NCBI GenBank assembly: GCA_910577685.1 | Contig: CAJTOH010000031.1 | Location: forward strand, 1 to 42,624 | Direction of reading: 5' to 3' | From: an uncultured Dorea sp. | Lineage (GTDB): Bacteria > Bacillota > Clostridia > Lachnospirales > Lachnospiraceae | DNA: 42,624 bases | In this document: positions 25,181 through 33,207 of the stretch, piece by piece | How the letters are laid out: each line of letters opens with the position of its first letter | How positions within the stretch are numbered: the stretch's first letter is position 1 | Notes under the pieces: model-generated | The model's database searches: none | What the model was told of the DNA's origin: nothing | Seen by the model: the letters and a program-made list of their open reading frames with translations, nothing else | Position numbers and translations under genes: made by a program

Positions 25181-25203
25181 TCGCAGAGTATTTTATTCTA
25201 CGA
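25181..25203. repeat. Right inverted-repeat arm of invertible promoter segment 2
   Basis: This is the reverse complement of 24962-24984 with two mismatches. As in segment 1, the mismatches lie on the operon side, weaken the arm's own hairpin, and no T-tract follows on the + strand. Confidence 0.85.
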
Positions 25204-25217
25204 AAGAAGGGATTACA

Positions 25218-25718
25218 ATTTGGTATTTATTTCCCTGCAAAGAGCAGGAAGAGCAGAAAACCCTGGATTCATGTAAAAAATATCTCTCGGATACGGTTCT
25301 TCTGGACGCGTTTGTCCTTACCTATGACAGGCTGCGGCGATATCAGGGGACTTGGCATTTGGAAAAGAAATTAATATTTCCGGCAAATATCCTGTTGGAA
25401 AGTGAAAATGAAGACGCCCTGCTGGATGAAATAAGACGGCATGCAGGCGCGGCCTTGCAGGGACATATGATACTGAGGATGGGCTTGGAAGAAGAGGAAT
25501 TCCTGAGATTCCTGTGCGGAGAAATGCGGCACATTGGAATGTCCAGAGGGGTAATCCGAGGCGGGGATATGCAGGTTACGGAAGGACCGCTGAAAGGGAT
25601 GGAATCCCAGATCTGTAAAATAGACCGGCATAAACGCTTGGCAAAGCTTCGGGCATCAAAGAGGCAAAATATTAGATACATTCCGGCGGGCTTAGAAATC
25701 ATAGAGAAAACTATTTAA
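25218..25718 (+). CDS. NusG-like transcription antiterminator paralogue (first of tandem pair, operon 2)
   Basis: The 166-aa protein is the same length as the operon 1 counterpart and closely similar (WYLFPCKEQEEQKTLDS; EGPLKGMESQICKIDRHKR; YIPAGLEIIEKTI). It has an NGN-like N-terminus and a KOW-like C-terminus. It too lacks ATG, GTG or TTG before the conserved WYL. ATT at 25218 follows AGAAGGGA by 5 nt. The frame is open upstream through the repeat arm to a stop at 25161 but contains no usual start codon there. Starting at the in-frame TTG 25359 would remove the NGN core. Function as antiterminator, partner or antagonist is inferred. Confidence 0.75.
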   Translation: MWYLFPCKEQEEQKTLDSCKKYLSDTVLLDAFVLTYDRLRRYQGTWHLEKKLIFPANILLESENEDALLDEIRRHAGAALQGHMILRMGLEEEEFLRFLCGEMRHIGMSRGVIRGGDMQVTEGPLKGMESQICKIDRHKRLAKLRASKRQNIRYIPAGLEIIEKTI

Positions 25719-25873
25719 TACTTCTTGAAGCATTGGCACTGGAACGTATAGATAGCGGACATAAAGTGTAATAACTATGGCTGTGTGAAGTCGCAGGCAT
25801 GGATGGCGAAGCCATGTGAAATGAATGGTTATCGGACGGTCTGCGCCATTTTCCATAGGAGGATGTATATATT
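25719..25873 (+). promoter_or_regulatory. Conserved leader between NusG paralogues, operon 2
   Basis: This 155-nt gap has no gene. It shares with 774-908 the text GAAGCATTGGCAC, a CTATGGCTGTGTG block and the bulged hairpin. Sequence after the hairpin differs between the two loci. Confidence 0.5.
25791..25819 (+). ncRNA. Conserved RNA hairpin, candidate LoaP-type antitermination element (operon 2)
   Basis: TCGCA (25791-25795) pairs with TGTGA (25815-25819), one pair being G-U. TGGC pairs with GCCA around a GAA loop, and GGCATGGA is bulged on the 5' side. The inner part is identical to 852-870, while the outer stem differs but still pairs, including one full A-U to U-A exchange. Confidence 0.55.
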
Positions 25874-26470
25874 ATGTGGTACGTAATGCAGGTAATGACC
25901 GGTCAGGAAAGTCAGACTGTCTTGATGCTGGAAAGAAGCCTTCCGGAGGGAGTCCTTGAAAAATGTTTTGTCCCGATGCGCAGACGGAAGAAAAAATATC
26001 AAGGGAAATGGCATGAAGTTGTAGAGAAGCTGTTCCCGGGATATGTATTCTTGGTCTCAGACTATCCGCAGTTATTATACGATGAATTAAAGAATATTCC
26101 GGCGATGACGAGATTGTTGGGGAGTTGTGAAGAATATTTCACACCGTTATCAGAAGAGGATGTATATATCTTACTGAAATTACAGAAAAATGTGTGTAAG
26201 CCGCAAACCCATCAGGGAATGTGGAGGAACAGGCTAGAGAGGGGCGGCGGGCAAGAGAAATTTGGAATTATGAAAGTAGATATATCCCGGATTAGAGTAG
26301 GAGAAAAGGGGTTGATTCGGATTGTATCCGGACCGCTTAAGAATCTGGAGGGGCAGATTCGGAAGATTAATCTTCATAAACGTATAGCTGTAGTAGAGGC
26401 GGAATTTATGGGGAATAAATCACAGATACATCTGGGAATTGAGATTATTGAAGGGAACGAGAATGGATAA
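25874..26470 (+). CDS. LoaP/NusG-family transcription antiterminator (second of tandem pair, operon 2)
   Basis: The 198-aa protein has an NGN domain (MWYVMQVMTGQESQ; KLFPGYVFLV) and a KOW domain (SGPLKNLEGQIRKINLHKRIAVVEAEFMG). It is 27 aa longer than the operon 1 copy because of extra residues in the linker between the domains (about residues 113-139, with QTHQGMWRNRLERGGGQEK). That linker is where specificity or partner contacts could differ. ATG 25874 is preceded by AGGAGG. It overlaps the aminotransferase start by 8 nt. Confidence 0.85.
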   Translation: MWYVMQVMTGQESQTVLMLERSLPEGVLEKCFVPMRRRKKKYQGKWHEVVEKLFPGYVFLVSDYPQLLYDELKNIPAMTRLLGSCEEYFTPLSEEDVYILLKLQKNVCKPQTHQGMWRNRLERGGGQEKFGIMKVDISRIRVGEKGLIRIVSGPLKNLEGQIRKINLHKRIAVVEAEFMGNKSQIHLGIEIIEGNENG

Positions 26471-27749
26471 GATTTGGTTATCATCTCCGACCATGCATGG
26501 AGATGAGCAGTATTGGGTTGACGAGGCTATTAGAACCAATTGGGTCAGTACCGTAGGGGTTAATATTGATGAAGTTGAGAAACTGGTAGCACAGAAAATA
26601 GGACGTAAATATGGAGTTGCACTAAGCAGCGGCACGGCCGCACTGCACCTTGCCGTCCGTCTCGCTGGCGACCGTCTCTTTGGACCGGCTTTAGCCTATC
26701 ACGGCGTACTTGAAGGGAAAAAAGTATTCTGTTCAGATATGACTTTTGCCGCTACGGTCAATCCGGTAAGCTATGAAGGCGGAGAATGTGTATTTATTGA
26801 TACGGGTTACGACGACTGGAACATGGATCCCGAAGCACTAGAAAAGGCATTCGATATTTACCCGGACGTCAAATTGATTGTTCTTGCTCATCTTTATGGC
26901 ACGCCAAGCGCGCATATGGAGGAGATAAGAAAGATTGCTGACAGGCATGGTGCGTTGATAATTGAGGATGCGGCCGAGAGCCTCGGCGCAAGCATACACA
27001 TACCGTCCATATCCTCCGGTAATCGGGAAAGTACACAGAGCGGCGGGGCATGGGTTCAGACAGGATGTTTCGGCGATTACAGTATTGTTTCATTCAATGG
27101 CAACAAGATTATAACCGGCAGCAGCGGCGGAATGCTGCTTACCGACGACATGGAGGAGGCGCGTAAATGCCGTAAATGGTCAACTCAGGCAAGAGAAGAC
27201 GCGCCATGGTATCAACATGAGGAACTTGGTTATAACTATAGGCTGAGTAACGTGATTGCAGGGATTATCAGGGGACAGATACCGTACTTGTCTTCTCATA
27301 TCGAAGGGAAACAGACGGTGTGGGAGAGATATAGGACGGGGTTAAGAGATTTGCCTGTTTCGATGAATCCTATACCGGCGAATGTCAGACCGAATTATTG
27401 GCTAAGCTGCATGATCATACATTCAGAGGCTATGTGCCCCCAGATACGGTCTGAAAGAGGAAATTTATATACGGATACTTCCGGGAAAAGCTGTCCGGAT
27501 GAGATCTTATCTGCGCTTATGAAGGTTAATTGTGAGGGAAGGCCGATCTGGAAACCCATGCATCTGCAGCCGGTTTACCGCAATCATACGTTTATTACGA
27601 AAGCGGGAATTGGACGTTTGGAGAATGGGATGCGCATAGATGTCAGCTCGGATGTGTTTGAAAGAGGACTTTGTTTGCCATCGGATAATAAGATGACTGC
27701 AGGGGAGCAGGAAATTGTAATTGATATTATACATAGATGCTTTAAATAA
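26463..27749 (+). CDS. DegT/DnrJ/EryC1/StrS family PLP-dependent sugar aminotransferase
   Basis: The 428-aa enzyme is closely similar to the operon 1 copy. It has KIWLSSPTMHGDEQ, SSGTAALHLAVRLAGDRL, DMTFAATVNPVSYEGGE and the PLP lysine at about K215 in SFNGNKIITGSSGGM. It aminates a nucleotide keto-sugar. The N-terminal extension of the operon 1 copy is absent and the internal insertion is shorter, so this form is nearer to the family norm. ATG 26463 is chosen because GAAGGGAACGAG precedes it and the protein begins right at the conserved IWLSSP. Confidence 0.88.
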   Translation: MDKIWLSSPTMHGDEQYWVDEAIRTNWVSTVGVNIDEVEKLVAQKIGRKYGVALSSGTAALHLAVRLAGDRLFGPALAYHGVLEGKKVFCSDMTFAATVNPVSYEGGECVFIDTGYDDWNMDPEALEKAFDIYPDVKLIVLAHLYGTPSAHMEEIRKIADRHGALIIEDAAESLGASIHIPSISSGNRESTQSGGAWVQTGCFGDYSIVSFNGNKIITGSSGGMLLTDDMEEARKCRKWSTQAREDAPWYQHEELGYNYRLSNVIAGIIRGQIPYLSSHIEGKQTVWERYRTGLRDLPVSMNPIPANVRPNYWLSCMIIHSEAMCPQIRSERGNLYTDTSGKSCPDEILSALMKVNCEGRPIWKPMHLQPVYRNHTFITKAGIGRLENGMRIDVSSDVFERGLCLPSDNKMTAGEQEIVIDIIHRCFK

Positions 27750-27787
27750 GTGACTTCGGATAGAGGAAATCAAAGGACTTGAATCAG

Positions 27788-28537
27788 ATGAGAAAATTAA
27801 AAAACGTCGATGATTCAAACATTAAGTTTGGATTTTACGCAAAATATGTAAAAAGACCGTTAGATGTCCTTATCTCGCTGTCAGCATTGATTGGTTTATC
27901 GCCCCTTCTGCTTATAATATGTATTCTTGTTAAAATTAACATCGGAAGTCCCATCTTTTTTAAGCAGATAAGAGGGGGGCGGGATGAAGAGCCGTTTGAA
28001 ATGATAAAATTCAAGACTATGCGGGACGTACGGGACTCAAATGGAAATTTACTGCCTGATACGGAACGGTTATCAGGATTCGGGAATATATTACGGAGTA
28101 CAAGTTTAGATGAATTGCCTGAACTGATTAATGTATTAAAAGGTGATATGAGTTTAATTGGCCCCAGGCCTTTATTTACATTTTATGTTCCGTATTATAC
28201 CGGGGAGGAAGCGAAAAGGCATGCAGTACGTGTTGGAATTACCGGTCTTGCACAGGTGAACGGAAGGGCGCTTTGCAGGTGGGATCAACGTTTTGCATAT
28301 GATGTTGAATATGTAAATAACCTGACCTTTATCAATGATATGAAAATCTTTGTTAAAACAATATTAAAGGTATTTATACGGGCAGATGTGGGAGAACCGG
28401 GAATCGATGAGGAGAAGCCGCTGCATATGGTGCGGGAAGTGCAGAGACTCCAAAAAATGAATGATTTAAATTGGAGAGGCATGAACAGCGACGGGGTGAA
28501 TAATATCCCGGCTTTTGATGAGAAAGGAGACGAATAA
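27788..28537 (+). CDS. Initiating sugar-phosphate transferase (Bac_transf type)
   Basis: The 249-aa enzyme has one membrane helix (about residues 25-48, after YVKRPLDVLI). Catalytic motifs follow: IKFKTM, STSLDELPELINVLKGD, LIGPRPL and GITGLAQVNGRALCRWD. It loads the first sugar onto undecaprenyl phosphate. The motifs match the operon 1 enzyme but the N- and C-termini differ. A TTG at 27779 is an alternative start but is only 3 nt from AAAGGA. The stop overlaps the next ATG as TAATG. Confidence 0.87.
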   Translation: MRKLKNVDDSNIKFGFYAKYVKRPLDVLISLSALIGLSPLLLIICILVKINIGSPIFFKQIRGGRDEEPFEMIKFKTMRDVRDSNGNLLPDTERLSGFGNILRSTSLDELPELINVLKGDMSLIGPRPLFTFYVPYYTGEEAKRHAVRVGITGLAQVNGRALCRWDQRFAYDVEYVNNLTFINDMKIFVKTILKVFIRADVGEPGIDEEKPLHMVREVQRLQKMNDLNWRGMNSDGVNNIPAFDEKGDE

Positions 28538-29826
28538 TGGAGCCGAAAAAGTTGCTCATTATGGGAAGTGATTTGGGATCACTCGATATGGCTCTTGAAG
28601 GAAAGAAAAGGGGTCTATATGTAATCACTACTGATCTTATGGACACGTCTCCCACCAAGGAGGCGTCTGATGAGGCGTGGATGATTAGTGCAAGAGATGT
28701 GGATGTTCTTGAAAAAAAATGTATTGAAAACGGTATTGATGCGATAACAACGGGAGCGCATGATGGAAATATTACCTGTTATAGGGAACTTTGTAAGAGA
28801 TTGAACCTGCCTATGTATTGTAAAAGCGACAAATCATGGGCAGCAGCAACAAATAAACGCTTATTCAAGGATATAGCTATATCCGTCGGCGCGTTAGTAG
28901 CTGAGGACTATAAAGTATCGGATTGTCCGACGGATGAAGAATTAGAGAAAATAAAATATCCTGTAGTTTTAAAACCAATCGATTGTCAGGGAAACATGGG
29001 AGTAAGCTATTGCAATAATGGGGAAGAACTCATTAATGCAATTAAATTAGTGAGGGACGTTTCAGATAGCGGGGTTTTTATCTGTGAGCGGCAGCTTCGA
29101 GGAAAAGAATATTATGTAAATTACGTATTGGCTGACGGGGAAGTGCGTTTCTTATCATTTACTGCTGAGCATGCCCAGCCGGGCGAAAAAGTAAATCTAT
29201 ACTCAATGATAAATTCAACGTCCGGTGGATTAAAACAGTACCTTGAAGAGATGAACGAATATGTCGTTAAGATTTTTAAAGAGGCTGAATGTACGGATGG
29301 ACTGGCCTGGGTGGAAACAATACTTGATGAAGACGGGCATTATTATTTAATTGAGATGGGACATAGATTCGGCGGAGATATGATGTATTCGGAGTATGCA
29401 AAAATTTGCGGGTTTGATGCAGTTGCCTTTATGATGGACTGCGTATTAGGCGTCAGGCATACGGCGGAAGATCTTCCGGTCTCGTTGGATAAGGCATATA
29501 CGCAGATGGCGGCATCTTATCACTTGTTTACAAGAACAGAAGGGAAAATCGCATCTATAGAAGGGCTTGAAGAGATTGAAAGAAATCCTGCCTTTATGGT
29601 TGATATTCCCAGAAGAATTGGAAATATTGTCAGATATCATGCATGCATGGGAGTAATAAGAATATATGGCGATAATTGTGTAGATTTATGTGAAAAGGTT
29701 GCGTATATAAACTCAAGATTGAAAATAAAAAATGAGAATGGTGAAAATATGTTTATCTATTTTAACGATTTTGACGCAATCACCTGCGAATATAATAATG
29801 GGCTGAGAGACTTCAATTTAATCTAG
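28537..29826 (+). CDS. ATP-grasp family ligase
   Basis: The 429-aa protein has a Rossmann-like start (KKLLIMGSDLGSLDMAL), a central ATP-grasp fold with YPVVLKPIDCQGNMGV near residues 148-163 and FICERQLRGKEYY. YYLIEMGHRFGGDMMY forms the metal site near residue 275. The C-terminal 100 residues are typical of the CarB/PurK-like branch. It is not a close relative of the operon 1 ATP-grasp protein. With the FemAB-like gene and the BCCT transporter next to it, I infer ligation of an imported or cellular amine to a carboxylate for decoration. The substrates are unknown. Confidence 0.8.
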   Translation: MEPKKLLIMGSDLGSLDMALEGKKRGLYVITTDLMDTSPTKEASDEAWMISARDVDVLEKKCIENGIDAITTGAHDGNITCYRELCKRLNLPMYCKSDKSWAAATNKRLFKDIAISVGALVAEDYKVSDCPTDEELEKIKYPVVLKPIDCQGNMGVSYCNNGEELINAIKLVRDVSDSGVFICERQLRGKEYYVNYVLADGEVRFLSFTAEHAQPGEKVNLYSMINSTSGGLKQYLEEMNEYVVKIFKEAECTDGLAWVETILDEDGHYYLIEMGHRFGGDMMYSEYAKICGFDAVAFMMDCVLGVRHTAEDLPVSLDKAYTQMAASYHLFTRTEGKIASIEGLEEIERNPAFMVDIPRRIGNIVRYHACMGVIRIYGDNCVDLCEKVAYINSRLKIKNENGENMFIYFNDFDAITCEYNNGLRDFNLI

Positions 29827-29854
29827 TAATTGTAGATTTAGGAGGACACATATA

Positions 29855-31333
29855 ATGAAAGGAAGCGTTTTTAGCATTTCCGTAATCGTTTCTGTTGTAA
29901 TAGCTTTGGGGTCGATTCTTTTCCCGGATACATTCAAGGATATTTCGGATTTTTTATTTTCATTAATGACTGAAAATTTATCGTGGTTTTACCAGTTGGT
30001 TATGTTTGGATTCGTCGTTTTTATCCTGATAATTGCGCTGTCAAAATATGGTCATATTCGATTGGGAACGGATGATTCAGAGCCGGAATATAGTACGTTT
30101 TCATGGATTGCAATGCTGTTTTGCGCAGGTATGGGAGTTGGGTTGGTATTTTGGGGAGTTTCCGAACCCATATCCCATTATGTTAATCCCATGGCCGGAA
30201 TTAAACCTGCTTCAAGCGAGGCGGCGGATTTTTCAATAAGCGCCGTGTTCATGCATTGGGGGATACACCCTTGGGCGAATTACGCTGTTGTGGGACTGGC
30301 ATTGGCATATTTTCAATATAGAAAAGGTAGACCCGGACTAATGAGTTCTGCATTAACGGGAATTCTTGGCAAAAAGACGGAAGGAAGTCTTGGCAAAACG
30401 GCGGATGTTTTAGCTGCGTTTGCCAGCGTGGCCGGAATCGTTACCTCTCTTGGTCTGGGAGTGCTGCAGATCAATAGCGGTTTTCATATGATGTTCAATG
30501 TACCGAATTCTTTGGCTGTTCAAATGATTATTATCGGAATTGTAACGGCAATATTTATGTTGTCAGCATTATCCGGGATAAATAAAGGTGTAAAAATGCT
30601 TTCAAACATTAACGTATATTTGGCTCTTATATTGATGGCAGGCGCCTTTTTGATTGGTCCGAAGATAGAAATTCTAAATAATCTGATAAATGGTATAGGA
30701 GGATACATAGGGACTTTTGTTCAAAACAGCCTTTCTATTTCTCCGTATTCAGATACTCAGGATTGGATCAGAAGCTGGAGGGTATTTTATTGGGCATGGT
30801 GGATTGCGTGGGCTCCGTTTGTAGGTTTATTTATCGCAAGGATATCCAAAGGCAGGACAATAAAAGAATTTGTAATGGGAGTTGTTGGAGTTCCGACATT
30901 GGCTTCGCTTGTCTGGTTTTCTATATTTGGCTCTATGGGGATACATCTTGGCGAAAATAAAATTATTTCGCAAGAAGAACTTCAGAGCATAGTGACGACG
31001 CCTGAATCCGGAATTTTTACTGTTTTTAAATATTACCCCATGGGAATAGTTCTTTCGGTCGTTGCATTGTTCCTGTTGATGATTTTTTTTGTTACGTCTG
31101 CAGATTCCGGGACATTTGTTTTGGCAATGCTTTCTTCAAATGGTGATCTTAACCCGCCCCAAGGTAAAAAAATTGTTTGGGGAATCGTACAATCAAGTCT
31201 GGCAATTGGCTTGTTGATAAACGGAGGCCTTAAACCATTACAAACAATATCAATAGTTGCAGCCTTCCCGTTCTCTTTCATTATGATAGCGTCATGTGTA
31301 TCTTTGATCCATGCGCTTTGGAAAGAAACGTAG
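29855..31333 (+). CDS. BCCT-family betaine/choline/carnitine transporter
   Basis: The 492-aa protein has 12 membrane helices and clear BCCT signatures: CAGMGVGLVFWGVSEPISHY in helix 3, FMHWGIHPWANYAVVG and the motif RVFYWAWWIAWAPFVGLFIA. The glycine-rich helix 3 motif is the form found in sodium-coupled members. It would import a quaternary amine, probably choline or betaine, for the LicD-linked decoration or for the ATP-grasp ligase. AGGAGG lies 9 nt before the ATG. It differs from the transporter domain at 22589 in that helix 3 motif and has no fused enzyme. Confidence 0.9.
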   Translation: MKGSVFSISVIVSVVIALGSILFPDTFKDISDFLFSLMTENLSWFYQLVMFGFVVFILIIALSKYGHIRLGTDDSEPEYSTFSWIAMLFCAGMGVGLVFWGVSEPISHYVNPMAGIKPASSEAADFSISAVFMHWGIHPWANYAVVGLALAYFQYRKGRPGLMSSALTGILGKKTEGSLGKTADVLAAFASVAGIVTSLGLGVLQINSGFHMMFNVPNSLAVQMIIIGIVTAIFMLSALSGINKGVKMLSNINVYLALILMAGAFLIGPKIEILNNLINGIGGYIGTFVQNSLSISPYSDTQDWIRSWRVFYWAWWIAWAPFVGLFIARISKGRTIKEFVMGVVGVPTLASLVWFSIFGSMGIHLGENKIISQEELQSIVTTPESGIFTVFKYYPMGIVLSVVALFLLMIFFVTSADSGTFVLAMLSSNGDLNPPQGKKIVWGIVQSSLAIGLLINGGLKPLQTISIVAAFPFSFIMIASCVSLIHALWKET

Positions 31334-31364
31334 ATTGGAAGGCGGATGCTGTGGAGGAGTGAGA

Positions 31365-32408
31365 ATGAAAACGTTAAGTGTATATACGTTAGGGCAGGGA
31401 GAAGAGTGGGATGCAATAGTCCGCACATTTAAGGATTACGACGTTTATTGGTTAAGCGGATATGTGAAAGCGTTTTGGCTGTATGGAGATGGAGAGCCGC
31501 GGCTGTTTTATTATAACGACGGAGTCACCCGTGGGATTAATGTTGTCATGATGCGGGATGTAGCTAAAGATGAACATTTTATTGGGAAAATTCCTGAAAA
31601 GCAGTTTTATGATTTCGCTACGCCATATGGATATGGCGGGTGGATTATCGAGGGGGAAAGAAAGGACGAATTATTCGAAGCATACGAACGATGGATCAAT
31701 AAGAATCATATCATCTCAGAGTTTGTCCGTTTTCATCCGTTGGTAAAGAATAATGAAACCGCAGGAGGTTTCTATGAAGTACATATGTTGGGAGAAGTGG
31801 TACACATAGACTTATCGTCACGTCAGTCTATTTGGGATAATTTTATTAGTCAAAACAGAAATAAAATACGAAAATCAATAAAATGCGGCGTGAAAATTTA
31901 TAACGGCAGATATCCTGAAATATTTGAACGGTTCAAGAAAATTTATGATGTGACGATGGATCAGGACAATGCAGAGGACTATTACTATTTTGATCAAAAT
32001 TTTTTCGAATCTGTAATGGAAAGTTTACCCCGGAATGTACAAATTTTTTATGCTGTGAAAGATAAAACAGTTATTGCGGCATCCATAATGCTTGCTGCGA
32101 ATGGCCGGATGAACTATCACCTTTCAGGAAGTCTCCGCGAATATAACAATTTAGCGCCTGTAAATCTGCTATTATATGAAGCGGCTTTATGGGGGAATGA
32201 AAATGGATGCCGTTCCTTATACCTTGGGGGCGGAGTCGGCTCTGACGAAGACAGCTTGTTTATATTTAAGCGAGGATTTAATAGGGGTGAACTTAACAGA
32301 TTTTACATAGGCAAAAAAATATATGACAAAGAAAAGTATCGGCAATTAATGGAAATCAGAGGAATGGCATCTGATCGATCAAGTTATTTCCCTGCCTACA
32401 GAGGATGA
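31365..32408 (+). CDS. FemAB-like / GNAT-fold (BioF2-type) transferase
   Basis: The 347-aa protein has the double-GNAT look of FemAB relatives: VYWLSGYVKAFWLYG, FATPYGYGGWI, SQNRNKIRKSIKCGVKIY, VTMDQDNAEDYYYFD and YHLSGSLREYNNLAPVNLLL, then a C-terminal KRGFNRGELNRFYIG. FemAB proteins pass amino acids from tRNA to peptidoglycan. Relatives in polysaccharide clusters are thought to transfer amino acids or acyl groups to sugars. ATG 31365 is chosen because GGAGGAG precedes it by 6 nt. An earlier in-frame ATG at 31311 lies inside the transporter gene. Confidence 0.75.
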   Translation: MKTLSVYTLGQGEEWDAIVRTFKDYDVYWLSGYVKAFWLYGDGEPRLFYYNDGVTRGINVVMMRDVAKDEHFIGKIPEKQFYDFATPYGYGGWIIEGERKDELFEAYERWINKNHIISEFVRFHPLVKNNETAGGFYEVHMLGEVVHIDLSSRQSIWDNFISQNRNKIRKSIKCGVKIYNGRYPEIFERFKKIYDVTMDQDNAEDYYYFDQNFFESVMESLPRNVQIFYAVKDKTVIAASIMLAANGRMNYHLSGSLREYNNLAPVNLLLYEAALWGNENGCRSLYLGGGVGSDEDSLFIFKRGFNRGELNRFYIGKKIYDKEKYRQLMEIRGMASDRSSYFPAYRG

Positions 32409-32442
32409 TTGTCCTGCATACTTATTCTGAAAGGGATTTCAA

Positions 32443-33198
32443 ATGTTAGAAGATAATTTGTATGGATTGGCAGATATCCAGTCAGCTTTGCTGGACGTTA
32501 TGAAAGATTTTCACATTTTTTGTGTGGAAAATGAGATCAGGTATAGCCTGTGTGGAGGCACATGTTTAGGCGCTGTGAGACATCAAGGATTCATTCCATG
32601 GGATGATGATCTGGATGTCTGCATGAATAGAAAAAATTACAATAAATTAATGACACTCATCGGCAAGTCGGAGGATTTAAAGATTGTACGTTCCATTTGG
32701 ATAGATAGGATTCAGAGGAAAAATGCGGAGGCTGTAAGAGGATATATACCTGAAATCGATGTGTTCGTTATAGACAATGCACCTGACGGTAAGCTGCAGC
32801 GACGGATCAAGCTGTTGCTTTTGGCCGCATTTCAGGGAATGTTAAAAGAAGAGGTAAATTATAAAGAGAAGTCTGTGTTTTATAAAATTTTACTATTTTC
32901 CACACATATGATGGGAAAATTATTTTCAAAAGAAAAACTGTGGAATATTTATAAAAAAATATCGCAGATTGGGAATCGATACAGAACTCGTAATAAACAT
33001 TGTACCAACAGTTTTTATAAGGGGATTTTTGATATTTATCCTAATGATACGTGGGATAAAATTGAACTTGTGGATTTTGAAGATACGCAATTTTTTAACA
33101 CGACAAATTATGATAATTATTTGAAGATTTGCTATGGCGAGTACATGGTATTACCGGAAGAAAAAGAAAGACGACCTGTTCATATCGCAGGCCTATGA
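32443..33198 (+). CDS. LicD-family phosphocholine (phosphoryl-amine) transferase
   Basis: The 251-aa protein has the LicD hallmark CGGTCLGAVRHQGFIPWDDD (residues about 39-58) followed by LDVCMNRKNYNKL, with the aspartates of WDDDLDV as the metal and nucleotide site. LicD enzymes move phosphocholine from CDP-choline to sugars of capsule or teichoic acid. The CDP-choline-forming genes visible in the window lie in operon 1, while LicD lies here, so the two loci may depend on each other or another CDP-choline source exists. GAAAGG precedes the ATG. Confidence 0.88.
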   Translation: MLEDNLYGLADIQSALLDVMKDFHIFCVENEIRYSLCGGTCLGAVRHQGFIPWDDDLDVCMNRKNYNKLMTLIGKSEDLKIVRSIWIDRIQRKNAEAVRGYIPEIDVFVIDNAPDGKLQRRIKLLLLAAFQGMLKEEVNYKEKSVFYKILLFSTHMMGKLFSKEKLWNIYKKISQIGNRYRTRNKHCTNSFYKGIFDIYPNDTWDKIELVDFEDTQFFNTTNYDNYLKICYGEYMVLPEEKERRPVHIAGL

Positions 33199-33207
33199 GT
33201 GGAGCAT

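Larger units (their letters stand above)
24911..25217. promoter_or_regulatory. Intergenic region with invertible promoter segment 2
   Basis: These 307 bases hold no gene. They contain a weak TATAAT (24939-24944), a 6-G run, the left arm (24962-24984), a 196-bp AT-rich segment carrying a minus-strand promoter, the right arm (25181-25203) and the Shine-Dalgarno for operon 2. The layout matches segment 1 part for part. Confidence 0.8.

Noticed and set aside
27974..27979. 6-G run in the operon 2 sugar-phosphate transferase (and similar 6-G runs at 24202-24207, 24945-24950 and 35036-35041)
   Set aside because: Six G is too short to expect frequent slippage. The runs inside genes fit the conserved protein sequence, and the run at 35036 can be explained as a ribosome site.
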